Source of the DNA: Cylindrobasidium torrendii FP15055 ss-10
Lineage: Eukaryota; Basidiomycota; Agaricomycetes; Agaricales; Physalacriaceae
Direction: 5' to 3'
NCBI GenBank assembly: GCA_000934385.1
Contig: KN880500.1
Location: 49,192-113,191, forward strand
Length of the DNA: 64,000 nt
Shown: positions 1 through 9,801 of the stretch, piece by piece
Layout: each line of letters opens with the position of its first letter
Numbering within the stretch: the first letter of the stretch is position 1
Position numbers and translations under genes: made by a program
The notes under the pieces: generated by a model
Told to the model about the DNA's origin: nothing
Seen by the model: the letters and a program-made list of their open reading frames with translations, nothing else
The model's database searches: none

Positions 1-489
1 AGAGCGCGTGTATTTTTTTATGCCGTATCCTTTGCTTTTACGTTTACGTTTTCGGTCCTGAGAAGGTTTGGAGCATCGCCTCGAAACGGTAAACCACAGG
101 CCGTCGGCGCAATGCGCGGCGTCCCGAGCAACAACGGACATCGGCGTTGAATCCCAATCCCAACTTGGAAACCGTCGGCGGCGCGTCTTTATACATTAAA
201 AAAAAGTTCATAGGTTGACTATGTAACAACGTTCAACGCTTGATACTTAGCAGAACCAAAACAGCTTCGACATCTGCCGCCAAACATCTAACTTACATCC
301 AAAGCTTGATCATGCACCTCCACGAACCCCATTACCTTTCCCACCGCGTCTTCATACTATCCATCTCATCTTTCTCAACCTGCACACTGAACGACCCACC
401 ACGCAAGCTCATGGCCTGTGCGACGAGGGAGAGACAGCGCGCGCTGGACACACATCTAGCTGGTGGGACTGTATTCGCAGCTTGCTCGC

Positions 490-577
490 GCGTCTGCAGG
501 TTCATGCATCAGCGTCTGCGAGCTCACGCATCTGCGTCTGCGAGCTCACGCATCAGCGTCTGCAAGTTCACGCATCA
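490..577. repeat. 22-bp tandem repeat, four units
   Basis: Four consecutive 22-bp units built on GCGTCTGCGAGCTCACGCAT plus two bases. The inner units differ at one to three positions and the first is the most diverged. Because 22 is not a multiple of three, the array shifts frame at each unit, which argues against the open frame that runs through it being a protein gene. Confidence 0.85.
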
Positions 578-1159
578 GCCTATGCATTCTACTAGTACGG
601 AAGAAAGAAAGAAAGAAAAGAAAACGTGCGCGATACTAAACCGCTTGTCTGCTGCTACTAGAAGACATGTCCCACCGCTCTACCCATTTCCATCATCATC
701 ATTCAGGCGACGCCGAACATGGAAGGGCGAGAGCGCCCGAGTCCGGGAGTAGCTGCGCCCTGGTGAAGTAGACGTCTGGGACGAACGCAAGGATCGCGGG
801 TTGAGTGGTGGTGGTGCATTCAACGAGGGCTAGCGCCAACCGACAGGATTAGAATAATACCGGGGCTGAGCGTAGCACGCACCCCTTGATTCCATCTGCG
901 TCTCTTTTATTCACCCTGCGTCCTCTTTCACCCTTGCGTCTCTTTCAATCGAGACTCAGTGTCCCAGAAAATGAATCCGATCAAAAGCGCGAGTGATGGT
1001 GGAAGTAGGAAGTAGGGCAGATGGTGGTGCCTTCAACTAACAGCTTGTGGGTGCGTTGACTGGGCTAGCGCCGACAGAATTACAATAAGACACTGGCTCT
1101 GAGCGTACCTCGATTTTGCTGCCCTGCGACACTTGGTCCCGCGCCTCTTCCACGAATAA

Positions 1160-1450
1160 AATCATTGCTTCAGGCCGAAAGCGTCTTGAAGCAAACTCGG
1201 ACGTTGGACTGTGAGAGTCGGTGCGTAGCCGAAAATCCAGAACGCGACATTATCAGAGCACCAGAAAGAAATAAAGGAAAAGGGGAGAGAATGCATTTTG
1301 GTATTTGGGATAGTACAGCGTGATAGGCCGGGTGCCCAACGATGTCGTGGTCGCTGGACAACCTATATCGAGTGATGGCCAACCTATATATTGAGTGATG
1401 CCCGGCCCGATCAAAAGCGCAAGTTGCCGGTTCAACGCTACCTCTGAACG
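1160..1450. repeat. Dispersed repeat, copy 1
   Basis: This segment shares blocks in the same order with about 20640-20910: a GCCGAAAGCG/GGGCGCTTTCGG region, an AGAACACCAG-like block, GCG(T/C)GATAGGCC, a GTCGCTGG block and GATCAAAGCGC. Neither copy has an intact reading frame in common, so this looks like an old dispersed element or a decayed gene. The boundaries are approximate. Confidence 0.4.
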
Positions 1451-1952
1451 TTCGATAATATCACTTTTTGAATTGTGGATGAGTTATGGATGGATTACGC
1501 TCCAGATGCTCTTTTCTACCAAACTCAAAGGCAACTTCACCAGCTCTTCGCGTGCGTACTACCAAAGCGGAACTGTCCCCAGTCACGCTGAACAAACACG
1601 CTCTTGGTTCCTCTTGCCTTTCGAGACCTCCCAACTCATGCCATTGGAAAGTAAAGCCGCACGGTGGAAGGAGCTCATCCACAGACTTGGTTTGCATTAT
1701 GAGGGCGAGTCCACGGATATGGTGGTATGACAGAGGAATTTGATTTTCTTACACAAACGGATTATCACGGGAAATTCCCCCTTGGCGGGACACAGAACAT
1801 TCATGTCGACAAGAATGAGGCGTTTCCGAGTGTCTTTGTATGCAATACAAAGAGGCAAGTTATGAAATGAACAGTGTTACATGAACGCACTTTTTGTTTG
1901 TATCGTATCAGTGCATGTACTCAAGAAGAAAAAAAGACCATCGAGTTAAGGG

Positions 1953-1959
1953 TATATAA
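1953..1959 (+). promoter_or_regulatory. TATA box
   Basis: TATATAA 66 bp before the ATG of the frameshifted Cys/His gene at 2019. Most members of the family in this window have a TATATA-type box 40-95 bp upstream. Confidence 0.6.
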
Positions 1960-2018
1960 GGCATGAGAGTCTACGCCGTCCAAACACACAACCATGCCCG
2001 CTCTTGCATATTTGCGCA

Positions 2019-2534
2019 ATGGCTAAAGAGTACGTGTACACATTTAAATTCATTCTTCATGAACTAATTTTCTGCCTGGTTTTAGAGACCCCATCTACAC
2101 ACGTAAATGCCCCATCTGTGTATGGGATTCATCACCACCCAGCACCCAAAACACCGCGCAGGCACTTGTCTACCGCCACGTGAAGGATGCGCATCCAGAA
2201 TATCGCTGGTTCTGCACTATTCCAGGATGTACTTACTACTGGCTACTCTGCGACTTACTCAAATAGAGGCAAAATTAAGAAACATGCGCAAATTGAGCAT
2301 GGGGGTAGATATGAGGTGGCACTTCGAGATACTGGCACCAGTGTTTCCGAGCAGGATGCAGTGGTTTCATCCATCAGTGCCACACCCTCAATGTCTACCC
2401 TGCAGGCTCTGCCGGACATCTCTCAGGGTTTGACGACGCCTCTGATCTTGTCTCCGTCCATCACCACAAACCTCCATCCTGTCGTTCCACCGGCAAGTGT
2501 CACGACATTCTCGACCTTGACCGACGCTGTCTGA
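2019..2534 (+). pseudogene. Frameshifted two-finger Cys/His family member
   Basis: Exon 1 is 11 nt (ATGGCTAAAGA). A phase-2 intron (2030-2085, GTACGT...TTTTAG) leads to MAKEDPIYTRKCPICVW. Finger 1 (C-x2-C ... H-x4-H) and the start of finger 2 (FCTIPGCTYY) are intact. Just after this the frame meets a TAG, while the rest of the family sequence (KKHAQIEHGGRYE and a C-terminal VTTFSTLTDAV) continues one frame over to a TGA at 2532-2534. A single-base indel near 2230-2240 therefore breaks an otherwise complete gene. The tail matches the genes at 9245 and 11279, so it belongs to their subgroup. A sequencing error is the alternative to a true pseudogene; no GT-AG intron repairs the break without creating a stop. 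Confidence 0.75.
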
Positions 2535-3253
2535 ATCAAAAGTTCTAACTAGAAACACAATGTGCATTTGCTTTGTGTACATATATACGTCCACTATATC
2601 ATGAATTTTTGTCGCATTGGCTTTTTGTCGACTATCTGATGTCTATATCTAATCCATAATTTATAATAACAACCTTTTTTCCGGAATCAATGTAGGAGCG
2701 AGTACGCCTCTGAATTTCGGACTGGATCGTAGATTCACACGCGTGCTGAACCCGGAGCTAGCTCAGCGTATTCCGATTCCTTGTCAATAACCTTGTCGTG
2801 CGTCCCATACCTCCATCTCGCTGTTCGTATACACCTTGCGCAACACGAGCGATTTGTTCAAATCGGGTAGCGGGGATCGAGTTTCGACTTCATCGTACAC
2901 CGCCGCGAGGCCTGACTTGTGCATGAGCCCAGAACATGATGATGGGAGGATGATGGGCAGCAGTGTGTACATGGGGTTTGGTGCGTTGGACCGATCGGCG
3001 CCCATACTTAGTTGTTTTGTAGCTATAGTTGTGTACATACCGTGATTGAAGTTAACATAACGCCTTGGCACAATGAGTGTTAGTCGAATCAAGGATATTT
3101 CAAATACAAGAGCCCGTAAGATATACTGTACACTACTAGCTATACCACTGAGTCTACTCCCCAAGTGCTACTCAGCTCCGACGTCCCGGTCCGTCGTTAA
3201 TATCTCATCTGGAAATGAACCCTGCCTGACGTTTATCGAGTATCAAATACCAT
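2535..3253. other. Intergenic, nothing recognised
   Basis: The open frames on both strands are short, overlap one another and lack motifs or splice structure like that of the neighbouring genes. Confidence 0.45.
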
Positions 3254-3744
3254 CTACCCCATCTGATGCCATTCCCTATCATGTAAAACCTTCTCTCGAA
3301 CATCCGCAAAAGCTATCGCATACTTCGCACAATCAGGGACACAGCAACACCCAGTAGCGTAGAACGCATAATGCCATTCAGCGTCGTGATGCGCCTTTTC
3401 TTGGAGGGCGTCGCGTAGTACTAAGCGCATTCGGGGATGAGGCAGGAGAGAACCCAGTGTGCGAAATTACGTGTGGCGGTTTGGATGTAATGGCATTCGG
3501 CGTCGTGTTGAGCTTTTTCGAAGGGTATGGTGTAGTACGCGCATTCACGCATGGAGCAGCAAAGCGTGTAAAACGCGTAATGCCATTCTGCGTCGTGGTG
3601 GGTTTTTTCGTAGTAGTTTGCGAAGGGTACCGTGTGGTATGCGCATTCGGGGATGGGGCAGCAGAGAATGTTGTTTCTGGGTTAGGTTTGAGTGGGAGGT
3701 AAGGGCCCTGGGCGAGGTGCGAGGGAGACGCACCGACCTGTCAT
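3254..3744 (-). pseudogene. Four-finger Cys/His family member with stop and frameshift
   Basis: The 11-nt exon 1 (ATGACAGGTCG, 3744-3734) and a phase-2 intron (3733-3677) give MTGRNNILCCPIPECAYH. Finger units of the type C-C-x3-E-C-A-Y-(Y/H)-T-(V/I)-P-F ... HHDAEWHY follow one another. Fingers 1 and 2 are intact. Finger 3 carries an in-frame TAG at 3421-3423 where the family has a tyrosine, then an indel, and the rest of finger 3 and all of finger 4 (CCCVPDCAKYAIAF ... HDREWHQMG, stop TAG) continue in another frame. The gene may still yield a truncated protein of about 86 residues. It is the longest tandem array of this finger in the window; the intact relatives at 4123 and 7644 have two fingers. 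Confidence 0.78.
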
Positions 3745-3801
3745 GATGTTGATGTGAAGTCGAGGCTGAGAAGACTTTGGTTTAGTATGCAACGACGTCC
3801 G

Positions 3802-3808
3802 TTATATA
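3802..3808 (-). promoter_or_regulatory. TATA box
   Basis: TATATAA on the minus strand, about 60 bp before the start codon of the four-finger pseudogene at 3744. Confidence 0.5.
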
Positions 3809-4035
3809 CGTCTGAGAAGACGGTCCGAGTTTTGTTTAGGATATGCATACAATTAGACAACTGCCTGAGATAATAGAAAAATGCCTTCAGAACACACACA
3901 TATGTGTTTTTGTCGGATGACGCCGTCAAATGTGGGTTTTTTTGTCTGTCAGACGAAAGACCTCAAGACAATGCGCATCTGGCAGCACAAATCTCTTTGT
4001 ATTATTTCAGATGAGGCCTTTGCCTACGGCCAGCG

Positions 4036-4043
4036 TATATAAA
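4036..4043 (+). promoter_or_regulatory. TATA box
   Basis: TATATAAA 87 bp before the start codon at 4123. The same block precedes the duplicate gene at 7644. Confidence 0.55.
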
Positions 4044-4122
4044 CTCGTTCAAACCATCGTAAGTTGGACGTTCCCATTCTCACTTGAACGCATTAATCCG
4101 CTTCGCACCAATACTTCACATC

Positions 4123-4407
4123 ATGTCAAGCCAGTACGCTTATACCTCACCCTTCGCCTTCCCTACCTAACCTTCAGATGATTATAGAAACAACACGTGC
4201 ACCGTCCCCAACTGCGCATACTACGCCGTACCCTTCCCAAACCTCCACGAGAAGGTCCGACACGACACCGAATGCCATCACGCATTGTACACCCGCTGCT
4301 GCTCTGTCCATGGATGCGCGTACTATGCGGTTCCTTTCAGGAATGCGCGTGAGAAGGCTCGACATGATGTTGAGTGGCATCAGAAGGTGAACCAGACGTC
4401 CGTTTGA
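4123..4407 (+). CDS. Small two-finger Cys/His protein (duplicate A)
   Basis: Exon 1 is ATGTCAAGCCA (4123-4133); the intron 4134-4187 (GTACGC...TTATAG, phase 2) joins to a 220-nt exon. The predicted protein has 76 residues, starts MSSQNNTCTVPNCAYYAVPF and ends KVNQTSV. It is two tandem finger-like units, CTVPNCAYYAVPF...EKVRHDTECHH and CCSVHGCAYYAVPF...EKARHDVEWHQ, with almost nothing else. The acceptor at 4187 is preferred over the upstream CAG at 4177, which would give an immediate stop. No signal peptide or membrane segment is visible. Zinc binding is inferred from the regular Cys/His spacing; no function is known. The gene at 7644 is its near-identical duplicate. Confidence 0.85.
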
Positions 4408-6242
4408 TGAACAGTGGAGCGGCAGCGTACTCGCGGATAGGATGTCAATGTAGTACTGGGCTGGAAGCGGCTTGCGAATGGATAGACTTGGTAGAATTGT
4501 ATCGTATCGTTACGGCGTTGTATTGATTTACAACCTGAATGCACTTCAGTTCCGAAATATTGTTCAAAGCGGCTCCGATTTGTGTGTTTTTGTTGAGTGG
4601 TATACGGTATTGCGCTCTCCCCTTCGTCGGGACCCCTTGTACGAGCATCACATACTGATCTGTACGCCGTACAAACGGATGACCATGTCTTCGCAGAACC
4701 ACTAGGTGGAGGGAGAATTGACGTCTGTTTGCTTTCAGTAACTCGTGAGAACGGTGATCGGTCCGAGGCGCCGAACTACTTATGGATCCTCCCACGCTCT
4801 TGCCTTCATGCTTGCGCGACCACAGATTGCGTTTAGCTAATGGGCTGGGACTGCCATCAGTGCGAAATACTGTTTCTATTGCTTTCTTTGTCCGGGCATG
4901 CCCTTATGCTGGCGCGACCTTCGGAATGTCCACGTCTTGAGAACAACAAGCAGTTGACTCCCCGCCCTACATCCAGGCTCCCAGTTCTGCTCGAGAGGAG
5001 TCCGCACTTACAACCACTTGAACCTATAGACTCTCGAGCGATGGAAACATGGAAAAGCGACAAGACGAGGACTGGATCGATCTTTCTTCGCTGTTGGCGA
5101 AGACCCGTACACAGCGCGGCGATGAGGTGAAGGGGTCAGTACCATGGCGCCGTGCTCTCTCCGACTGTCCATCACCTGTATGTTTCGCTCCTCAACGCGT
5201 GTTCCTCTCCCTTGCTATGTACTTCGTTCCCTGTGACCGACAACCGGGGGACGATATGTAATGTCATGGACCCTCATCCAGTGCGCGGCCGTGTTCTTCA
5301 CGGGTATGAATGGCGTGGCGCTGATGCCCGGGATTCTGGAGCGGCGACGCGTTCCACATGCTTATCATACTGGCTCTCTCGATGAGCTAACTACACGCCA
5401 AACCGACGATGTTCAGAGCTCAGTGCTCGAAAGCATTCACAAGCGATCTTCATACCGACGTCGACCACGGCATGCTCTCCTTCTTGTCGGCGCTGCATCC
5501 AGACAAGTCGGTTATCCAGAGAGAAAAACACGGACCTTGGCAGGCTGAACAAAGGGCAGGATTGTGCACTGATTTTCTTATGAACACGCCTTTTGTAGTA
5601 CACAATGCTACACATAGTCCAAATTGGTATGTGCACTGGGAACAAATACCCGCGGATTTGAGAGTATATAACGGGCAAGACATTGACACGAAGAATCCTC
5701 ACACAACTCGAAAAATGCCTTCCAAACCGTGCTCAGAGACATGTGAGACAACAGAACAAAAGGCATCATTGCCCTATAGATATAACCTATATCCATCATT
5801 TGACACCGGATTCAAGAGTACAGACCAAGATTTGCGCTTGAAAGGCCTCCCCGACCCAAAACAAGTGCAAATACTAATTTCGATTGTAAAGAAAAACGGA
5901 CTATACGGTGCCCTGTGCATCGTCTGTAGCTATCCGACGATACTAAGATTTTCCTCAGCGCCTCAGAACTCGCAGCGCTATCGCTCGCGGAAGATCGGGC
6001 TTGAAATAACGAATTTTTGATCGCGACCCGATCTCGCAATAAATCACCGAGTAGTACTACAGGTTGTCGACATCTCTGCATCACTCGAGACGACCATGTC
6101 AAGCTCACGGATGAACTGTTCGAATGCTCGTTTGCGGATCGAGTGAATCGCCTTCTAGGGCATCAAATGCAATAAGTGGATATTTCAAGCGCTAGCCTAA
6201 CACGGTCCTTGAACCCAAAATTATCTCTCATGGCTTTGAGTG
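4408..6242. other. Non-coding part of the duplicated block and flank
   Basis: Open frames exist on both strands in this copy and in the second copy at 7940-9240, but corresponding frames are interrupted or altered between copies and substitutions show no bias towards silent changes. At 5715 an ATGCCTTCCAAACC first exon survives without its second exon, a relic of the gene that is intact at 9245. A segment near 6065-6145 resembles 10880-10950. Confidence 0.5.
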
Positions 6243-6890
6243 CTAATTCCCAAGCGCTTCAGACAACTCTGAGTGCGTTGTGATTTTCTCGGGGGGTATT
6301 ACGCCGTGGTTCAAGCTTTCGTCTCCGCCTTGGTTGACGGTATAAGCACTTCCTCGGCTGGCGGTATAGGTCGTGTGTCCGGAGTCTGAGATGGTGGAGG
6401 CGTGAACGACATATGTCTGTCTGAATCCGTGCTGTTCATATTCGTGTTGGACCCTCTGGTAAAGGTGTGGGAAGGAGAAACCGCATCCGGGGACGGAGCA
6501 GCAGTGAGCCCCGCTCAATCTGTAATGCATGTGTCAGGGATGTGCTTGGTGTCGGGAAGCGGGGGAAAGGTACGTCGGGACTTTCTCTGGTGGTATCAAG
6601 CTGTTGTCTCCATCTGCCTTTACGGCATTTGTGCCTTCTGTGTAGGCGGCGGTCTTTGCGTGTCTGGCTGGGTTGGTGGGGGCATGAATGGCATACGTTT
6701 GCCTGAATCCGTGCTGGTCATACTCATGTTGAACCTTTTGGTAAAGGTGTAGGAAGGAGAAACCACATCCGGGGACGGAACAGCAGTGAGTGTTTGATCT
6801 AATAATGCGTAAGCAATGAGCTCGAGGTCGGGCGAGGGAAGGGGGCAAGGAAAGTTGATGTTGAATTTGATAGACGTACTGGCTTGGCAT
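6243..6890 (-). CDS. Two-module Cys/His protein (fused repeat)
   Basis: There are three exons: 6890-6880 (11 nt, ATGCCAAGCCA), 6798-6574 and 6519-6243, with introns 6879-6799 and 6573-6520, both phase 2. The product has 170 residues. Module 1 begins MPSQSNTHCCSVPGCGFSF and module 2 LSGAHCCSVPGCGFSF. Each continues with LYQ(K/R)VQHEY(D/E)QHGFRQTY, and each ends in an IPPEK(V/I) stretch. The second intron lies exactly where the first intron lies relative to its module, so the gene appears to be two complete family members joined by loss of the intervening start and stop. Each module has one C-x4-C pair and candidate His ligands. Function is unknown. Confidence 0.83.
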
Positions 6891-6971
6891 AATGTGAGGT
6901 CGAAGTGGTGAGAATGAGGCAAGAGAGGAATGGGAATGTGTTGGTACGAACACATAACGGATTCAACGAGA

Positions 6972-6979
6972 TTATATAC
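6972..6979 (-). promoter_or_regulatory. TATA box
   Basis: TATATAAT on the minus strand, about 82 bp before the start codon of the two-module gene at 6890. Confidence 0.5.
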
Positions 6980-7548
6980 GCTGGAATCTGTGATCTTTGT
7001 ACAGAGCACGAGAAGACAAAGCGAGCTTATGCTGTTAGATACAGCATCTCATTGTTTAAATTCACTCCCGTCCTTCGTTGTGCAGTGACCGCGCATTGTC
7101 TGATTCTATGCACGGACTGGCAAAACAACATCGAACGCGTACATTCTGAGGCCTCAAGGTTGTACATGCTGAGAACTGTCAGAAATACTTCTTTGCTTTT
7201 GTGTTACAGTCCGTCATCTTGTCCTATCTAGCAATAAAGGGAAAAATATCACTTGCAATTGAGCCGCATTCAAACACTTCATTTCGTTGATATACTTCCC
7301 GGATAGCGTATAATGCTAATGCTACATGCATATGATGGTAGCAAGCCGTTCTTCTGTTGACTTGGAGTCGCGGGCAAGGCGGAAGCCTCGCACACAAAAA
7401 ACAAGCAACGTATATCGCATATTCAACACATAGGTATCTTTGTCGCATGATGACGCCGTCAAATGTAGTTTTTTGTCTGTCAGGTGAAAGACCTGAAGAC
7501 AATGTGTACATTAATCACTGTGTATTATTTCCAATGAAGCCTTTAGCG
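6980..7548. other. Intergenic, divergent promoter region
   Basis: This stretch lies between divergently transcribed family members starting at 6890 (minus) and 7644 (plus). No gene is seen in it. From about 7420 it is the start of the second copy of the segmental duplication. Confidence 0.5.
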
Positions 7549-7556
7549 TATATATA
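7549..7556 (+). promoter_or_regulatory. TATA box
   Basis: TATATATA, about 90 bp before the start at 7644, in the same promoter context as 4036-4043. Confidence 0.5.
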
Positions 7557-7643
7557 CTCGTTTAAATTAGCATAGCCTAAGTTGGACATTCCCACTCTCA
7601 CTTGAACGCATTAAACCGCTTCGCACCAGTACTTCACACTGCC

Positions 7644-7939
7644 ATGTCAAGCCAGTACGCTTATCATTCACTTTCCCTACCCTCACAAGCTAACCTTAAT
7701 ATGATTATAGAAACAACACGCTCTGCCAGTGCACCGTCCCCAGCTGTGCATACTACGCCGTACCCTTCCAAAACCTCCACGAGAAGGTCCGACATGATAC
7801 CGAATGCCATCACGCATTGTACACCCGCTGCTGCTCCGTCCCTGGATGCGCGTACTATGCGGTTCCTTTTAGGAATGCGCATGAGAAGGCTCGACATGAT
7901 GTCGAATGGCATCGAAAGGTGAACCAGACGTCCGTTTGA
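7644..7939 (+). CDS. Small two-finger Cys/His protein (duplicate B)
   Basis: Exon 1 is ATGTCAAGCCA (7644-7654) and the intron is 7655-7710, phase 2. The 79-residue product begins MSSQNNTLCQCTVPSCAYY and ends KVNQTSV. It differs from its duplicate at 4123 by three inserted residues (LCQ) before finger 1 and a few substitutions (N to S, P to Q, H to P, R to H, Q to R). All Cys/His positions of both finger units are kept. Retention of an intact frame and splice sites in both copies suggests both can be expressed. Function is unknown. Confidence 0.85.
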
Positions 7940-9194
7940 TGAACAGTGGAACGGCAGCGTACTCGCGGACAAGGTATCGAGGTAGTACTGGACTGGAAGC
8001 GGCTTGTGAATGAATAGACTCAGTAGAATTGTATCGTATCGTCACGGTGCTGTATGGATTCACAACTTGAATGCACTTCGGTTCCGAAATAGTTGTTCAA
8101 TGCAGCTCCGATTTATGTGTTTTCGTTGGGTGAACATTTATGTATACGACCTTCGTCGGGACCCCTTGTACGAGCATCACATACTGACCTATCATCCATG
8201 TACATCGTACAAACGGATGATAACGTCTTCGCGGAACCACTAGGTGGAGGGAGAATCGACGTCTGCTTGCTTTCAGTAACTCGTGAGAACGGTGATCGGT
8301 CCGAGGCGCCGAACTACTCAGAGTCATGGATCCTTCCACGCTCTTGCCTTCATGCTTGCGCGGCGGCGGATTGCGTTTGGTTAATGGGCTGGGACTGCCA
8401 TCAGTGAAAAATGCTGCTTCTATTGCTTGGGCATGCACCCTTATACTGGCGCGACCCGAACCGTCTACGACTTGAGAACACCAAGCAGTTGACTCCCCGC
8501 TCTACATCTAGGCTCTGCTTGAGAGGAGCCCGCACTTACAACCACTTGGACCTAGAGCGATGGAGCCATTGAAAATGGACAACTTGACGAGGACTGGATC
8601 AATCTTTCTTCGCTGTTGACAGAGTCCCGTACAAAGCGCGGCGATGAGGTGAAGGGGTCGGTACCATGGCATCGTGCTCTCTCCAACTTTCCATCGCCCG
8701 TATGTTTCGCTCCTTGACGCGTGTTCCTCCAAGTCTCTCTTGCTACATGTGTTACTGTACTTCGTTCCCTGTGGCCGACAACCGGGGGACGATATGTAAT
8801 GTCACGGAGCCTCATCCAGCGCGCGGCCGCGTTCTTCACGGGTATGAATGACAATGACATGGCGCTGATGCCCAGGACTCTGGAGCGGCGACGCGTTCCA
8901 CATGCTTATCATGTTGGCTTTTGCGTATCGCCAAACCGGCGACGTTCAGAGTTCGCTCGAGAGCATTCACAACCGATCCGGCCCAATCTTTATACCAACG
9001 TCGACCACGGCATTCCCTCCCTCTTGTCGGCGCTGCATCCAGATAAGTGGGTCATCCGAAGAGAGAAACACGGACCTTGGCAGGCTGAACAAAGGGCAGG
9101 ATTGTGCACTGATTTTCCTATGAACACGCCTTTTGTAGTACACATAGTCCAAACTGGTATGTGCACTGGGAACAAATACCCCCGGATTTGAGAG

Positions 9195-9201
9195 TATATA
9201 A
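9195..9201 (+). promoter_or_regulatory. TATA box
   Basis: TATATAA 50 bp before the start codon at 9245. Confidence 0.6.
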
Positions 9202-9244
9202 CGGACAAGAACTTGGCACGAAAAATCCTCACACGACTCAAAAA

Positions 9245-9801
9245 ATGCCTTCCAAACCAACCCAAGGGTACGTAGCAATACACATAGCTCTCTGAACGTC
9301 AGTCAGTTCTTGGGACTAATCACTCTATTCAGAACCAAATGCCCAATTTGTCCTTTAGAAGGGAATTCGTGGGTTGTGACAACCAAGACCGATTACGCGA
9401 CAAACACCCAACTCGTCGACCAGCACATCATAGACACGCACGCAGACTATCGCTTCTTCTGCAATATTCCGGGCTGCACGTTCAGCGTGCCGTATCTGAA
9501 CAGAAGGAATGTGAGGTTCATACATGCTCAAGCCGACCATGGCAGACGATACGAGGGCGAGACACTCCGAAAGATCGAGTCTTTCACGAACGTCGCCTCG
9601 ACGGCATCTATCCCTGGCACGTCCTCTGGCTTGTACCCGATGCCGTATAGCTCGGTCTCTGCTTCCAACCATCCAGGCAACGCACCGGCACCTCTCCCCT
9701 CGCCTTCGAGCTACCCAGCTCAATCTGTCGTTCCCGACGCGTATGTTACGACCTTCTCGACCTTGTATGGCGCCTTCGAGCCAGCTGACTCTCAGGCTTG
9801 A
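9245..9801 (+). CDS. Two-finger Cys/His protein, VTTFSTL subgroup
   Basis: Exon 1 (9245-9267, 23 nt) ends before GTACGT; the phase-2 intron 9268-9332 joins to the main exon. The product has 163 residues. Residues about 10-45 form finger 1 (TKCPICPLEGNSW ... VDQHIIDTH), about 50-77 form finger 2 (FCNIPGCTFSVPYLNRR ... HAQADHG), followed by the family motif GRRYEGETLRKI. The rest is a Ser/Pro/Ala-rich tail ending in PDAYVTTFSTLYGAFEP. The same tail ending is found at 11279 and in the broken gene at 2019, defining a subgroup. No localisation signal is seen. A DNA- or protein-binding role is inferred only from the finger-like residues. Confidence 0.9.

Larger units (their letters stand above)
1..1950. 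other. No convincing gene; repeats only
   Basis: No open frame here has recognisable domains or consistent splice sites. The stretch holds a 22-bp tandem repeat (annotated separately), a short GAAA-rich run near 600-620, and decayed sequence between about 790 and 1450 that resembles segments near 10.5 kb, 20.5-20.9 kb and 55.6 kb. It is best read as intergenic and repeat-derived. Confidence 0.5.
3893..5735. repeat. Segmental duplication, copy 1
   Basis: This block is colinear with 7420-9255, with only substitutions and small indels. It starts just before the GACGCCGTCAAATGT(G/A) sequence, covers the whole two-finger gene with its promoter, about 1.2 kb of non-coding DNA, and ends inside the first exon of a second family member (ATGCCTTCCAAACC at 5715). 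Beyond that point copy 1 diverges and has no fingers, whereas copy 2 continues into an intact gene. Confidence 0.85.
7420..9255. repeat. Segmental duplication, copy 2
   Basis: Second copy of the block at 3893-5735, in the same orientation about 3.5 kb away. It contains the two-finger gene at 7644 and ends in the first exon of the intact gene at 9245. Small insertions and deletions distinguish the copies, for example additional residues between the start and the first cysteine of the finger gene. Confidence 0.85.

Noticed and set aside
240..752. 170-residue open frame on the plus strand
   Set aside because: It runs through a 22-bp tandem repeat that shifts frame each unit and has no motif or splice structure.
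4445..4795. 116-residue minus-strand frame with a related frame in the second copy of the duplication
   Set aside because: Similarity is explained by the recent duplication itself; frames differ in extent and carry no domain.
5049..5180. Short conserved frame (RGDEVKGSVPW) in both copies of the duplication
   Set aside because: Differences between copies are mostly amino-acid changing and no start or splice partner is shared, so no constraint is visible.
5409..6020. 203-residue open frame on the plus strand
   Set aside because: It begins in the duplicated non-coding block and crosses the breakpoint; the equivalent part of copy 2 has a different frame.
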